From Bacteroidia bacterium (GTDB lineage Bacteria; Bacteroidota; Bacteroidia; Flavobacteriales_D; Parvicellaceae): a DNA stretch of 64,000 nt. Location: NCBI GenBank assembly GCA_030426105.1, contig JAUHZI010000001.1, positions 1 through 64,000 of the forward strand, in the 5' to 3' direction. This document shows, one piece after another, positions 1 to 6,853 of the stretch; within the stretch, counting starts at the first letter, position 1, and the number at the start of each line of letters is the position of its first letter. The notes under the pieces were generated by a model. That model searched no databases. It was given only the letters and a program-made list of their open reading frames with translations, and was not told the DNA's origin. The position numbers and the translations under genes were made by a program.

Positions 1-1
1 G

Positions 2-253
2 GGTGCGCCTGATAACATTCGGGTGAACACGGTCAACCCGTCGCCGGTGGAAACGCGCATGATGCGCAGCCTCGAGGAAGGTATGGCGCCGGGTGGTGCC
101 GAGGCCGCCAGACAGATGATCGCGGCGAACATCCCAATGCAGCGCTACGGCGAGCCTGAGGAGATCGCCCGGGTGATGCTGTTCCTGGCCAGCGACGACA
201 GCAGCTGGGTAACGGGCAGCGTACAGATGGCGGACGGCGGCAGCACCGCCTGA
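2..253 (+). CDS. SDR-family oxidoreductase, C-terminal fragment (cut by window edge)
   Basis: The frame is open from the first complete codon, so the gene begins outside the window; the ORF-track start (a GTG at 23) is only an internal valine. Visible are the C-terminal landmarks of short-chain dehydrogenases: a VNTVNPSPVETRM segment (the VNPG-like region after the catalytic helix), then EPEEIARVMLFLASDDSSWVTGS and a final DGG. Substrate cannot be told because the Rossmann and YxxxK parts are missing. GC content is far above the rest of the window. The gene lies 38 bp upstream of purC on the same strand, but both sit in the suspected chimeric end, so this neighbourhood says nothing reliable about the Bacteroidota host. 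Confidence 0.8.
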   Translation, partial: GAPDNIRVNTVNPSPVETRMMRSLEEGMAPGGAEAARQMIAANIPMQRYGEPEEIARVMLFLASDDSSWVTGSVQMADGGSTA

Positions 254-291
254 CAGTGACCGTTCGATACGGAAGATAGGAGAAGCATTTC

Positions 292-1203
292 ATGACCCAA
301 GCAGTACTGAGCACCGATCTGCCGCTGGCGAACAAGCGTAGCGGCAAGGTACGGGATCTCTACGATGTCACCCTGGAAAACGGTGAGGAGGCACTGCTCA
401 TCGTTGCCTCCGACCGCGTCAGCGCCTTCGACGTGCTGATGAACCAGGGCATCCCCATGAAGGGGGCCGTCCTGACCTCGATCGCCGCGTGGTGGTTCTC
501 GCAGACCCGCGACATCATCGCGAACCACCTGGTCAGCACGTCGGTCGACGACGTGCCGGGCCTCGACGACGAGTGGAAGCGCAAGTTCGCCGGCCGGATC
601 ATGGTCGTGCGCCGCTGCAAGCCGACGTCGGTCGAGTGGGTCGTGCGCGGCTACATCGCGGGCTCCGGCTGGAAGGAGTACCAGAAGCAGCAGACGGTCT
701 GCGGCATCCCGCTGCCCGCGGGCCTCGAGCAGGCGCAGCAACTGCCGCAGCCGATCCTGACGCCGACCACCAAGGACGACGACCACGACCGCCCGCTGAC
801 ACCCGAGGAGGCGCGCGAGGTCGCGGGCCCCGAGGTCTACGCGAAGCTCGAGAAGGCGTCGCTGGACCTGTTCCGCCGCGGCACCGAGAAGCTGGCGGAG
901 ATCGGCATCCTGCTCGCGGACACGAAGTTCGAGTTCGGCGAGTGGAACGGCGAGCTCGTGCTGATCGACGAGGTGCTCACGCCCGACTCGTCGCGCTTCT
1001 GGCCGAAGGACGAGTACCGCGTCGGCATCAGCCCGCCCAGCTACGACAAGCAGATCCTGCGCGACTGGCTGGAGACCTTGGACTGGGACAAGAACCCGCC
1101 GGCGCCCGAGCTGCCCGCGGACCTGATCGAGCGCATCACGCGCCGTTACCTCGAGATCTGTGAACGCATCACCGGCCACGCGCCGACGGAGGCCCTCTCT
1201 TGA
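292..1203 (+). CDS. purC: Phosphoribosylaminoimidazole-succinocarboxamide synthase (SAICAR synthetase)
   Basis: Full-length 303-aa SAICAR synthetase, which joins CAIR and aspartate using ATP in de novo purine synthesis. The N-terminus has SGKVRDLYD (nucleotide-binding region) and ASDRVSAFDV. Further on come VEWVVRGYIAGSGWKEY, the LTPTTKDDDHD loop, and LIDEVLTPDSSRFW near the end, all family hallmarks. The ATG is preceded by AGGAG at a suitable distance, a Shine-Dalgarno site unlike the Bacteroidota genes further right. The last 4 bases overlap the purE start. Base composition appears to rise further after about position 450, so the gene may itself be stitched from two sources. Function is sure; source organism is not. 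Confidence 0.93.
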   Translation: MTQAVLSTDLPLANKRSGKVRDLYDVTLENGEEALLIVASDRVSAFDVLMNQGIPMKGAVLTSIAAWWFSQTRDIIANHLVSTSVDDVPGLDDEWKRKFAGRIMVVRRCKPTSVEWVVRGYIAGSGWKEYQKQQTVCGIPLPAGLEQAQQLPQPILTPTTKDDDHDRPLTPEEAREVAGPEVYAKLEKASLDLFRRGTEKLAEIGILLADTKFEFGEWNGELVLIDEVLTPDSSRFWPKDEYRVGISPPSYDKQILRDWLETLDWDKNPPAPELPADLIERITRRYLEICERITGHAPTEALS

Positions 1204-2918
1204 AGCCCCAAGTCGCCCTGTTGATGGGCTCCGACTCCGACTTCCCCCGTCTGGAGGGCTGCGTCAAGCAGCTTCGTGAGCTCGAGATCCCCTTCACCGC
1301 GCGCGTCATGTCGGCGCATCGCACGCCCGCGACCGTCGTGGACTTCGTCACCAAGGCGAAGGACGAGGGCGTGCGCGTGATCCTGTGCGCCGCCGGCGGC
1401 GCCGCGCACCTCGCGGGTGTCGTGTCCGCGCACACGAACCTGCCGGTCATCGGCATCCCGATGGACAACGCGCCGCTCGGCGGCCTCGACGCGCTGCTCG
1501 CCACCGTGCAGATGCCCGGCGGCATCCCGGTGGCGACGGTCGCGACCGGCGGCGGCGGTCCGCAGAACGCCGCGATCCTCGCCGCGCGCATCATCGCGCT
1601 GTCCGACGACGCGCTGGCCGCGCGCCTGGACGCGATGGTCGTCGCGCTGGCGGAGAAGGTCGCGGAGGTCGACTCCGTGTCGCGCCACCTCGAGGCCATC
1701 CTCGAGGCGCTGCCCACCGGCGTCGTGGTCCGCGACGTCAAGGGCCGCGTCGTGCGCGTGAACTCCGCCGGGCAGAGCATCCTCGGCGAGGAGCAGAGCG
1801 CGGCGGATCTCGTTCTCGAGCTCGCGGACGTTGCCCGGCCACTTGTAGGCGCTCATCAACTCCATCGCGGGCTGGCTGAAGCCCTGCACCTGCCGGCCGA
1901 ACTCCTGCGCGTAGCGCTTGAGGAAGTGACCTGCGAGGAGCGCGATGTCCTCGCGGCGCGCACGCAGGGGCGGAAGCGCCACGTGGATCACGTTGAGACG
2001 GTGGTAGAGGTCTTCCCGAAAGCTTCCGCCGCGGACCTTGCCTTCCAGGTCCTGGTGGGTCGCCGCGATGAGGCGCTCGTCGGCGCGAAGCAGGTCACGT
2101 CCGCCGACACGGTAGTAATCGCCTTCGGCCAGTACGCGAAGCAGCCGGGTCTGAAGCGGCAGCGGCATGTCACCGATTTCGTCCAGAAATAAAGTACCAC
2201 CTTGGGCACACTCAATCTTACCTTGGGTTTTCTTATGGGCGCCGGTAAAGGCACCTTTCTCATGACCAAACAACTCACTTTCTATAAGATCTGCGGGTAT
2301 TGCTGCTACATTAATTGCAACAAAAGGTTTCTTAGCTCTTGACGAATTAAAATGAATGGCTTTGGCTACTAATTCTTTTCCTGTTCCAGTTTCGCCAGTA
2401 ATTGAAACATTAATATTCGTCTCTAATGACTTATTGATAAGGTTATGAACTTTGGTTATTTCTTTGCTATTCCCTTTTATTAGATTCTTTATTTCATTGG
2501 TTTTTCCTACTACTGTTCTTAGCTTTTTGACTTCTTTTTTTAAACCAACATTTTCTCGAATATTAATTATTGTCTTCCAAATCCGTTCGCGAACCTCTTC
2601 ATTCTTAACTAAATAATCATAAGCTCCTTGCCTTAACAAATCAATTGCTGTACTGATATCATCTTGACCTGATACAATAATCACTTCAATATCAGAATCT
2701 ATTGCCTTTATTCGTTTCAGAACCTCATCCCCTTCCATATCAGGCAATGAAAAATCGACAGTCACAACAGACGGTTGAACTTCCGCAATATTATTTAACA
2801 ATGACTTTCCTGTATTGAAGACAAAAACTTCATAATCGGGGTTCATGCTTAATGAGTGCTTCAACATCTCTGCATACCAGCGATCATCCTCAGCAATAGC
2901 TATCTTGAATTTTTCCAT
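1146..2918 (-). CDS. Sigma-54-dependent response regulator (NtrC type), chimeric in its second half
   Basis: Residues 1-120 are a receiver domain (acidic pair EDD near residue 10, likely phospho-acceptor D55 in [10 protein letters not shown]). Residues from about 140 form the AAA+ activator domain: Walker A GETGTGKE (about 175-182), GAFTGA loop for sigma-54 contact (about 222-227), Walker [11 protein letters not shown] (about 241-250), and [10 protein letters not shown] near 360-370. The first 243 residues are encoded by AT-rich DNA like the rest of the contig; from the Walker B onward the DNA is GC-rich. Real homology ends near residue 380 (position about 1779); the remaining 210 residues are antisense of purC, purE and PAS. 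The Fis-type DNA-binding domain is absent. The genuine Bacteroidota gene is therefore only known for about 2190-2918. Confidence 0.75.
   Translation of the reverse strand: MEKFKIAIAEDDRWYAEMLKHSLSMNPDYEVFVFNTGKSLLNNIAEVQPSVVTVDFSLPDMEGDEVLKRIKAIDSDIEVIIVSGQDDISTAIDLLRQGAYDYLVKNEEVRERIWKTIINIRENVGLKKEVKKLRTVVGKTNEIKNLIKGNSKEITKVHNLINKSLETNINVSITGETGTGKELVAKAIHFNSSRAKKPFVAINVAAIPADLIESELFGHEKGAFTGAHKKTQGKIECAQGGTLFLDEIGDMPLPLQTRLLRVLAEGDYYRVGGRDLLRADERLIAATHQDLEGKVRGGSFREDLYHRLNVIHVALPPLRARREDIALLAGHFLKRYAQEFGRQVQGFSQPAMELMSAYKWPGNVRELENEIRRALLLAEDALPGGVHAHDAALDVADHDAGGQRLEDGLEVARHGVDLRDLLRQRDDHRVQARGQRVVGQRDDARGEDRGVLRTAAAGRDRRHRDAAGHLHGGEQRVEAAERRVVHRDADDRQVRVRGHDTREVRGAAGGAQDHAHALVLRLGDEVHDGRGRAMRRHDARGEGDLELTKLLDAALQTGEVGVGAHQQGDLGLQERASVGAWPVMRSQISR
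1200..2192 (+). CDS. purE: PurE (N5-CAIR mutase) fused by a probable assembly artefact to a PAS segment and antisense sequence
   Basis: Residues 1 to about 150 are a good class I Pur[12 protein letters not shown] near the start, [32 protein letters not shown], then the [21 protein letters not shown] stretch. PurE converts N5-CAIR to CAIR, two steps before PurC substrate use, so the purC-purE order makes sense. After about position 1650 the normal PurE end is missing. The frame passes into [36 protein letters not shown], which looks like a PAS domain of a sensor kinase, and after about 1790 into the antisense of a sigma-54 activator gene. A real protein of 330 aa with this make-up is unlikely. 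Only 1200 to about 1650 should be used as purE. Confidence 0.75.
   Translation: MKPQVALLMGSDSDFPRLEGCVKQLRELEIPFTARVMSAHRTPATVVDFVTKAKDEGVRVILCAAGGAAHLAGVVSAHTNLPVIGIPMDNAPLGGLDALLATVQMPGGIPVATVATGGGGPQNAAILAARIIALSDDALAARLDAMVVALAEKVAEVDSVSRHLEAILEALPTGVVVRDVKGRVVRVNSAGQSILGEEQSAADLVLELADVARPLVGAHQLHRGLAEALHLPAELLRVALEEVTCEERDVLAARTQGRKRHVDHVETVVEVFPKASAADLAFQVLVGRRDEALVGAKQVTSADTVVIAFGQYAKQPGLKRQRHVTDFVQK
1660..1795 (+). other. PAS-domain fragment of a histidine kinase, in frame with purE
   Basis: About 40 codons read [35 protein letters not shown]. The pattern 'L-x-alpha-L-P-x-G-V-V-V-x-D-x-x-G-R-V-V-R-V-N' is the standard opening of a PAS sensor domain in two-component kinases. No other part of a kinase is present on either side. 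The fragment sits between the PurE core and the reversed sigma-54 activator fragment, so it is most likely a third source joined in an erroneous contig end. Confidence 0.55.
2150..2192. other. Composition break and probable chimeric junction inside the Walker B coding segment
   Basis: Left of this point the sequence is GC-rich with GC-ending codons; right of it the sequence is AT-rich and stays so to the end of the window. The minus-strand reading frame is kept through the switch because both sides encode the conserved [14 protein letters not shown] motif. This is the behaviour expected of an assembly path that jumped between two related sigma-54 activator genes. Confidence 0.7.
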
Positions 2919-3070
2919 TTTGGGATTGGGGTTTTGGGGTTAGTGAAGTAAATATATGAAATATATATACTAAATCATCTTTTTTTTTGACAAAAAGTCA
3001 ATTTGCATCAACAAACTAACTTTCCCAATACGGGACAAGTTTTTTTACATGCTTTAAAATATTATATTTT

Positions 3071-3078
3071 TATCTTCG
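3071..3078 (+). promoter_or_regulatory. Putative -7 box (TATCTTCG) of the M3 peptidase gene
   Basis: TATCTTCG lies 25 bases before the ATG and is a one-base variant of the Bacteroidota TAnnTTTG element. The 11-base string TATCTTCGTGG recurs at 26275 before the M1 peptidase gene. No clear -33 TTG was seen. Confidence 0.4.
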
Positions 3079-3103
3079 TGGTAGAATTAAATTTAAAGTA
3101 AAA

Positions 3104-5131
3104 ATGAACAATCCTTTCCTACAATCATATACAGCTCCTTTGGAAGCTATACCTTTTGACAAAATTCAATTAGAACATTTCAAACCAGCTTTTGAAGCGG
3201 GAATAAAAGAAGGCAAAAAAGAAATCGAAAACATAAAACAAAACACACCTTCTTTTCTCAATACAATTGAGGCTCTTGAACGAGCTGGTCAATTACTCAA
3301 TAAAGTTTCTAGTGTTTTTTTCAACTTAAATAGTGCTAACACTTCAGATCAAATGCAACAGCTAGCTCAAGAGGTTTCACCTATGCTTACAGCATATTCT
3401 AGTGAGATCTCTTTGGATGAAGATTTATTCAAAGCTGTAAAAACAGTTTATAAAAACTCTGACCAAAGCCTATTGACACAAGAACAAGTCTATTTATTAG
3501 AAAAAACATACAAAGGATTTGTTAGAAACGGCGCAAATCTACCTTCTAATGAAAAAGAACAATTAAAAGAAATCAATGCTAGATTGGCTCAACTAACATT
3601 AACGTTTTCCGAAAATGTAATGAAAGACTCTTTGGAGTTTGAACTACATATCACTAACGAAGAAGATCTAAAAGGATTACCAGACGGGATAAAAGAAGCT
3701 GCAGCTCTATTAAGCAAATCAAAGGGAAAAACTGATGGCTGGCTATTTACTTTAGACTACCCATCATATATTCCTTTCATGAAATATGCTGAAAATCGTA
3801 AGTTAAGAAAACAATTAAACGAAGCTTTTGGAGCGAGAGGGTTTAATTCCAACAACTACAACAATGAAAATGTTATTGCCGAAATTGTTGCTTTGCGTTT
3901 GAAAAAAGCTCAATTATTAGGGTACGACACATACGCTGACTTTGTTTTAGAAGAACGTATGGCTAAATCTCCTTCTAATGTCTACCAGTTATGGGATGAA
4001 CTACTTGAAGTAGCCTTACCTAAAGCCAAGGAAGAACTTAACGAAATAAAAAAACATGCTCAAGAACTTGGGTTTGAAGACGAACTAGAAGCATGGGATT
4101 TTTCTTACTATGCTGAACGATTAAAGAATAAGAAATTTGCAATTAATGACGAAATACTAAAACCGTACTTCAAGTTAGAAAATGTTCTAGAAGGAGCTTT
4201 TAAGGTTGCCAATAAACTTTTTGACATTACTTTTCATCAACGTCAAGATCTGCCTTTATACCATGAAGATGTTGTTACATACGAAGTAAAAGACCATAAT
4301 AACAATTTTGTTGCATTATTCTATGCCGATTTCTTTCCAAGAGAAGGGAAAAGAAGTGGGGCTTGGATGACCTCATTTAGAGGGCAAAACAAATATAACA
4401 ACAACATTCAAAGGCCTTTTGTCTCTATTGTTTGCAACTTTACTAAGCCTACTGAAACCAAGCCATCTTTATTGACTTTTAATGAGGTAACAACACTCTT
4501 CCATGAATTTGGTCATGCTTTACATGGTATGCTAGCTGACGGTTATTATGAAAGTCTATCTGGGACTTCTGTTTTTTGGGATTTTGTAGAGCTACCTTCT
4601 CAACTTATGGAAAACTGGTGCTATGAAGAAGAGAGCCTTAACCTTTTTGCTAAACATTATCAAACAGAAGAATCCATCCCTATGGAATTTGTCCAAAAAA
4701 TAAAAGATAGTGCTCAATATTTAAGTGCTTACCAAACTGTTAGACAAACCAGTTTAGGCCAATTGGACATGGCATGGCACAACCTCAACAATACGACAGC
4801 ACTTTCGGTAAGTGAATTTGAAAAAAGCGCAGGTGAAAACACCCAACTATTTCCTTATAATGAAAAGACAAATACTTCAGCAGCTTTCTCTCATATTTTT
4901 GCTGGAGGATATGCAGCTGGTTATTACAGCTATAAATGGGCTGAAGTACTTGAGGCAGATGCTTTTGAATTCTTTCTTGAAAAAGGCATCTTCAATAAAG
5001 CTGTTGCTACTTCATACAAAGACAACATCTTAAGTAAAGGAGGTAGTAAACACCCAATGGAATTATACAAACAATTTAGAGGAGCTGAACCTTCAACAAA
5101 AGCCTTATTAAAAAAAGCTGGATTAATTTAA
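3104..5131 (+). CDS. M3 family metallopeptidase, Dcp/oligopeptidase A type
   Basis: 675-aa zinc peptidase of the thimet-oligopeptidase family. The zinc motif HEFGH is at residues 467-471, followed by ALHGML and SLSGTSVFWDFVELPSQLMENW, the wording typical of the dipeptidyl carboxypeptidase (Dcp) branch. The length fits the family (about 680). No signal peptide is visible, so it probably degrades short peptides in the cytoplasm. It is a single-gene unit: transcribed away from the response regulator and closed by a strong palindromic terminator. A TATCTTCG box at 3071-3078 is a plausible -7 element. Dcp versus oligopeptidase A cannot be settled by eye. Confidence 0.9.
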   Translation: MNNPFLQSYTAPLEAIPFDKIQLEHFKPAFEAGIKEGKKEIENIKQNTPSFLNTIEALERAGQLLNKVSSVFFNLNSANTSDQMQQLAQEVSPMLTAYSSEISLDEDLFKAVKTVYKNSDQSLLTQEQVYLLEKTYKGFVRNGANLPSNEKEQLKEINARLAQLTLTFSENVMKDSLEFELHITNEEDLKGLPDGIKEAAALLSKSKGKTDGWLFTLDYPSYIPFMKYAENRKLRKQLNEAFGARGFNSNNYNNENVIAEIVALRLKKAQLLGYDTYADFVLEERMAKSPSNVYQLWDELLEVALPKAKEELNEIKKHAQELGFEDELEAWDFSYYAERLKNKKFAINDEILKPYFKLENVLEGAFKVANKLFDITFHQRQDLPLYHEDVVTYEVKDHNNNFVALFYADFFPREGKRSGAWMTSFRGQNKYNNNIQRPFVSIVCNFTKPTETKPSLLTFNEVTTLFHEFGHALHGMLADGYYESLSGTSVFWDFVELPSQLMENWCYEEESLNLFAKHYQTEESIPMEFVQKIKDSAQYLSAYQTVRQTSLGQLDMAWHNLNNTTALSVSEFEKSAGENTQLFPYNEKTNTSAAFSHIFAGGYAAGYYSYKWAEVLEADAFEFFLEKGIFNKAVATSYKDNILSKGGSKHPMELYKQFRGAEPSTKALLKKAGLI

Positions 5132-5135
5132 TAAA

Positions 5136-5169
5136 AAAAGGGAGGTCTCTGTACAGAGACCTCCCTTTT
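5136..5169. terminator. Strong bidirectional intrinsic terminator
   Basis: A perfect 26-base palindrome (GGGAGGTCTCTGT and its complement) is flanked by an A run on the left and TTTT on the right. It lies between the convergent M3 peptidase gene and the T9SS protein gene and can stop transcription from both sides. Confidence 0.9.
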
Positions 5170-5186
5170 CCTCATATATAACTAAA

Positions 5187-6629
5187 TTATTTCACAGTTA
5201 CTTTTTGGATATATGTTTTTCCATTCACAACACTTTGTACAATGTAAACTCCTGCATCAACTTTAGGAAGTAAGATTTTTTGCTCAGAACTATTCAAGTT
5301 ATCTGACAAGACAACTTTACCTGATAAATCATACACTACATAGGTTGCATTATCCAAGACACTTTCCTCTAATTTAATTGTAAACTCACCGTTACATGGG
5401 TTTGGAAAAAGAACCAGATTTCCATTAGCAGTACTCTCTATTGACACATACTCATAAGTAGGTTCATACAATTCATTGACATACACTCTTATTTGTCGTG
5501 TAGATGTCGTATCAAAACCTGAATAAATTAAGTCTAAATCACTATCCTTATCATAATCTTCCCATGAGGTTGAACTTATACTTAAGCCCATAATTGTGTC
5601 TGAGATTGCTTGATCTAATGTGTAAACTCCATTATTATTTCTATACAGGAAAGACTTTGATGTACTTGATGCATCTTGTCCTGAAATAAACACTTCATAA
5701 TCTCCATCTAAATCAGTATCTACAAAATCAGCTGTTCCAAAATACAAATCCTCAAACGGCATAGTCGTTAGTTTTGTAAACACCCCATTGCCATCATTCT
5801 CATATAAGAATGTTTCTGCAGAAAAACTTGAATTAAAACCAGTAATTAACACATCCTCATCTCCATCATTGTCATAGTCAGCTACGCTCGACCCTGTAAA
5901 ATAAGCTCCTGAAAAACCAGCGTTGACATTTTCTGTAAAAACACCTGTGCCATCATTCAGATAATATTTAGCGTTTGGAGCATAATTTAGGTCAAACCCT
6001 GTTAGCAACACATCTATATCTCCATCATTATCCCCATCAAGTATGGTAATATCCCCAAAGTAATTTTCCATTAGAGTATTCGCCTTTATAACAAAATCTC
6101 CTTGAGCATTTTGAAGGTATATCCTTGCCGAATAAGTACCAGTCGTATCTACTCCTGTTATGATTACATCTGCCAAGTTATCATTGTTAAAATCTGCACT
6201 TCTTATTCTTCCATTAGTGGTTCCAATCATATTGGTTAATGTCTTGGTATAACTACCATCTGTATTATTGGTATACAAGTTCACTACATTCTCAACTCCA
6301 TTATACCCAGTCATAATTATATCCATATAACCATCCCCATCAAAATCTGCTTTATCTAATGAAGATAAAGAAACTCCCTCTAATTGATTAATACTATCTA
6401 CTGATAAATCTCCTTCGGTGTTATTGACTAATGAAGCATAATGGTCATAATTATCGCTAGCCCCTGAAATAACAGCTTCTTTTATACTATCGTTTTGACT
6501 ATCTATCCACAGCACTTCTCCATAAATTACCCCTTCCCCATTTAAGATCTCTACCGCTCTAAAGCTTTGCCCATAAAATTGAAACGCAATAAGCATGAAT
6601 GCCAATTTTAAAACTATTTTCTTGTCCAT
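5187..6629 (-). CDS. Secreted FG-GAP/VCBS repeat protein with type IX sorting domain
   Basis: 480 aa. An N-terminal signal peptide (KKIVLKLAFMLIAFQFYG) is followed by at least six repeats of the form D-x-D-x-D-G-D-x-D-hydrophobic-TG (for example DFDGDGYMDIIMTG and DYDNDGDEDVLITG), which are calcium-binding FG-GAP/VCBS propeller blades. The last 75 residues, starting LVLFPNPCNGEFTI and ending GKTYIQKVTVK, form a type A C-terminal sorting domain, so the protein should cross the outer membrane by the type IX system and be anchored or released at the surface. A TAGCTTTG promoter box lies just upstream. Role unknown; adhesion or ligand binding is a guess from the propeller. Confidence 0.9.
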   Translation of the reverse strand: MDKKIVLKLAFMLIAFQFYGQSFRAVEILNGEGVIYGEVLWIDSQNDSIKEAVISGASDNYDHYASLVNNTEGDLSVDSINQLEGVSLSSLDKADFDGDGYMDIIMTGYNGVENVVNLYTNNTDGSYTKTLTNMIGTTNGRIRSADFNNDNLADVIITGVDTTGTYSARIYLQNAQGDFVIKANTLMENYFGDITILDGDNDGDIDVLLTGFDLNYAPNAKYYLNDGTGVFTENVNAGFSGAYFTGSSVADYDNDGDEDVLITGFNSSFSAETFLYENDGNGVFTKLTTMPFEDLYFGTADFVDTDLDGDYEVFISGQDASSTSKSFLYRNNNGVYTLDQAISDTIMGLSISSTSWEDYDKDSDLDLIYSGFDTTSTRQIRVYVNELYEPTYEYVSIESTANGNLVLFPNPCNGEFTIKLEESVLDNATYVVYDLSGKVVLSDNLNSSEQKILLPKVDAGVYIVQSVVNGKTYIQKVTVK

Positions 6630-6646
6630 ATCATTATTTTTTTCTG

Positions 6647-6654
6647 CAAAGCTA
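6647..6654 (-). promoter_or_regulatory. -7 box TAGCTTTG of the T9SS propeller gene
   Basis: Read on the minus strand this is a perfect TAnnTTTG, 17 bases before the start codon. The -33 region has only a weak TTTA-like match. Confidence 0.5.
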
Positions 6655-6853
6655 CCTGCTATTTAGATTTATTGTAAATAATAATATATGACTTTAGTCA
6701 TTATTTAAATCCATAGAATAACTTCATAAAATCAGCTAAAAAAATTAATATTATGACTAAATAAATTAGCGTTTGATATCTCAAAAAAAAAGAAAAAATT
6801 ATAGCTCTTTAAGTTTGACAAAAAAATGAAAAAACTGACAACAATTTTAATTT

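Noticed and set aside
145-1179. 344-aa minus-strand ORF and other long ORFs at 33-347, 360-620, 489-1163, 1169-1780, 1385-1879, 1417-1761
   Set aside because: These are shadow frames caused by high GC (few stop codons) opposite or beside purC and purE; they show arginine/alanine/valine-rich composition and no domain.
1146-2918. A purine-synthesis-linked sigma-54 regulator fusion as a novel system
   Set aside because: The second half of the frame is antisense of other genes and the composition breaks at conserved motifs, so an assembly chimera explains it better.
2930-2945. G-rich TGGGATTGGGGTTTTGGGGT resembling a telomere or G-quadruplex
   Set aside because: Only three runs of three or more G are present, one short of a standard quadruplex, and it is a short leader segment before the response regulator.
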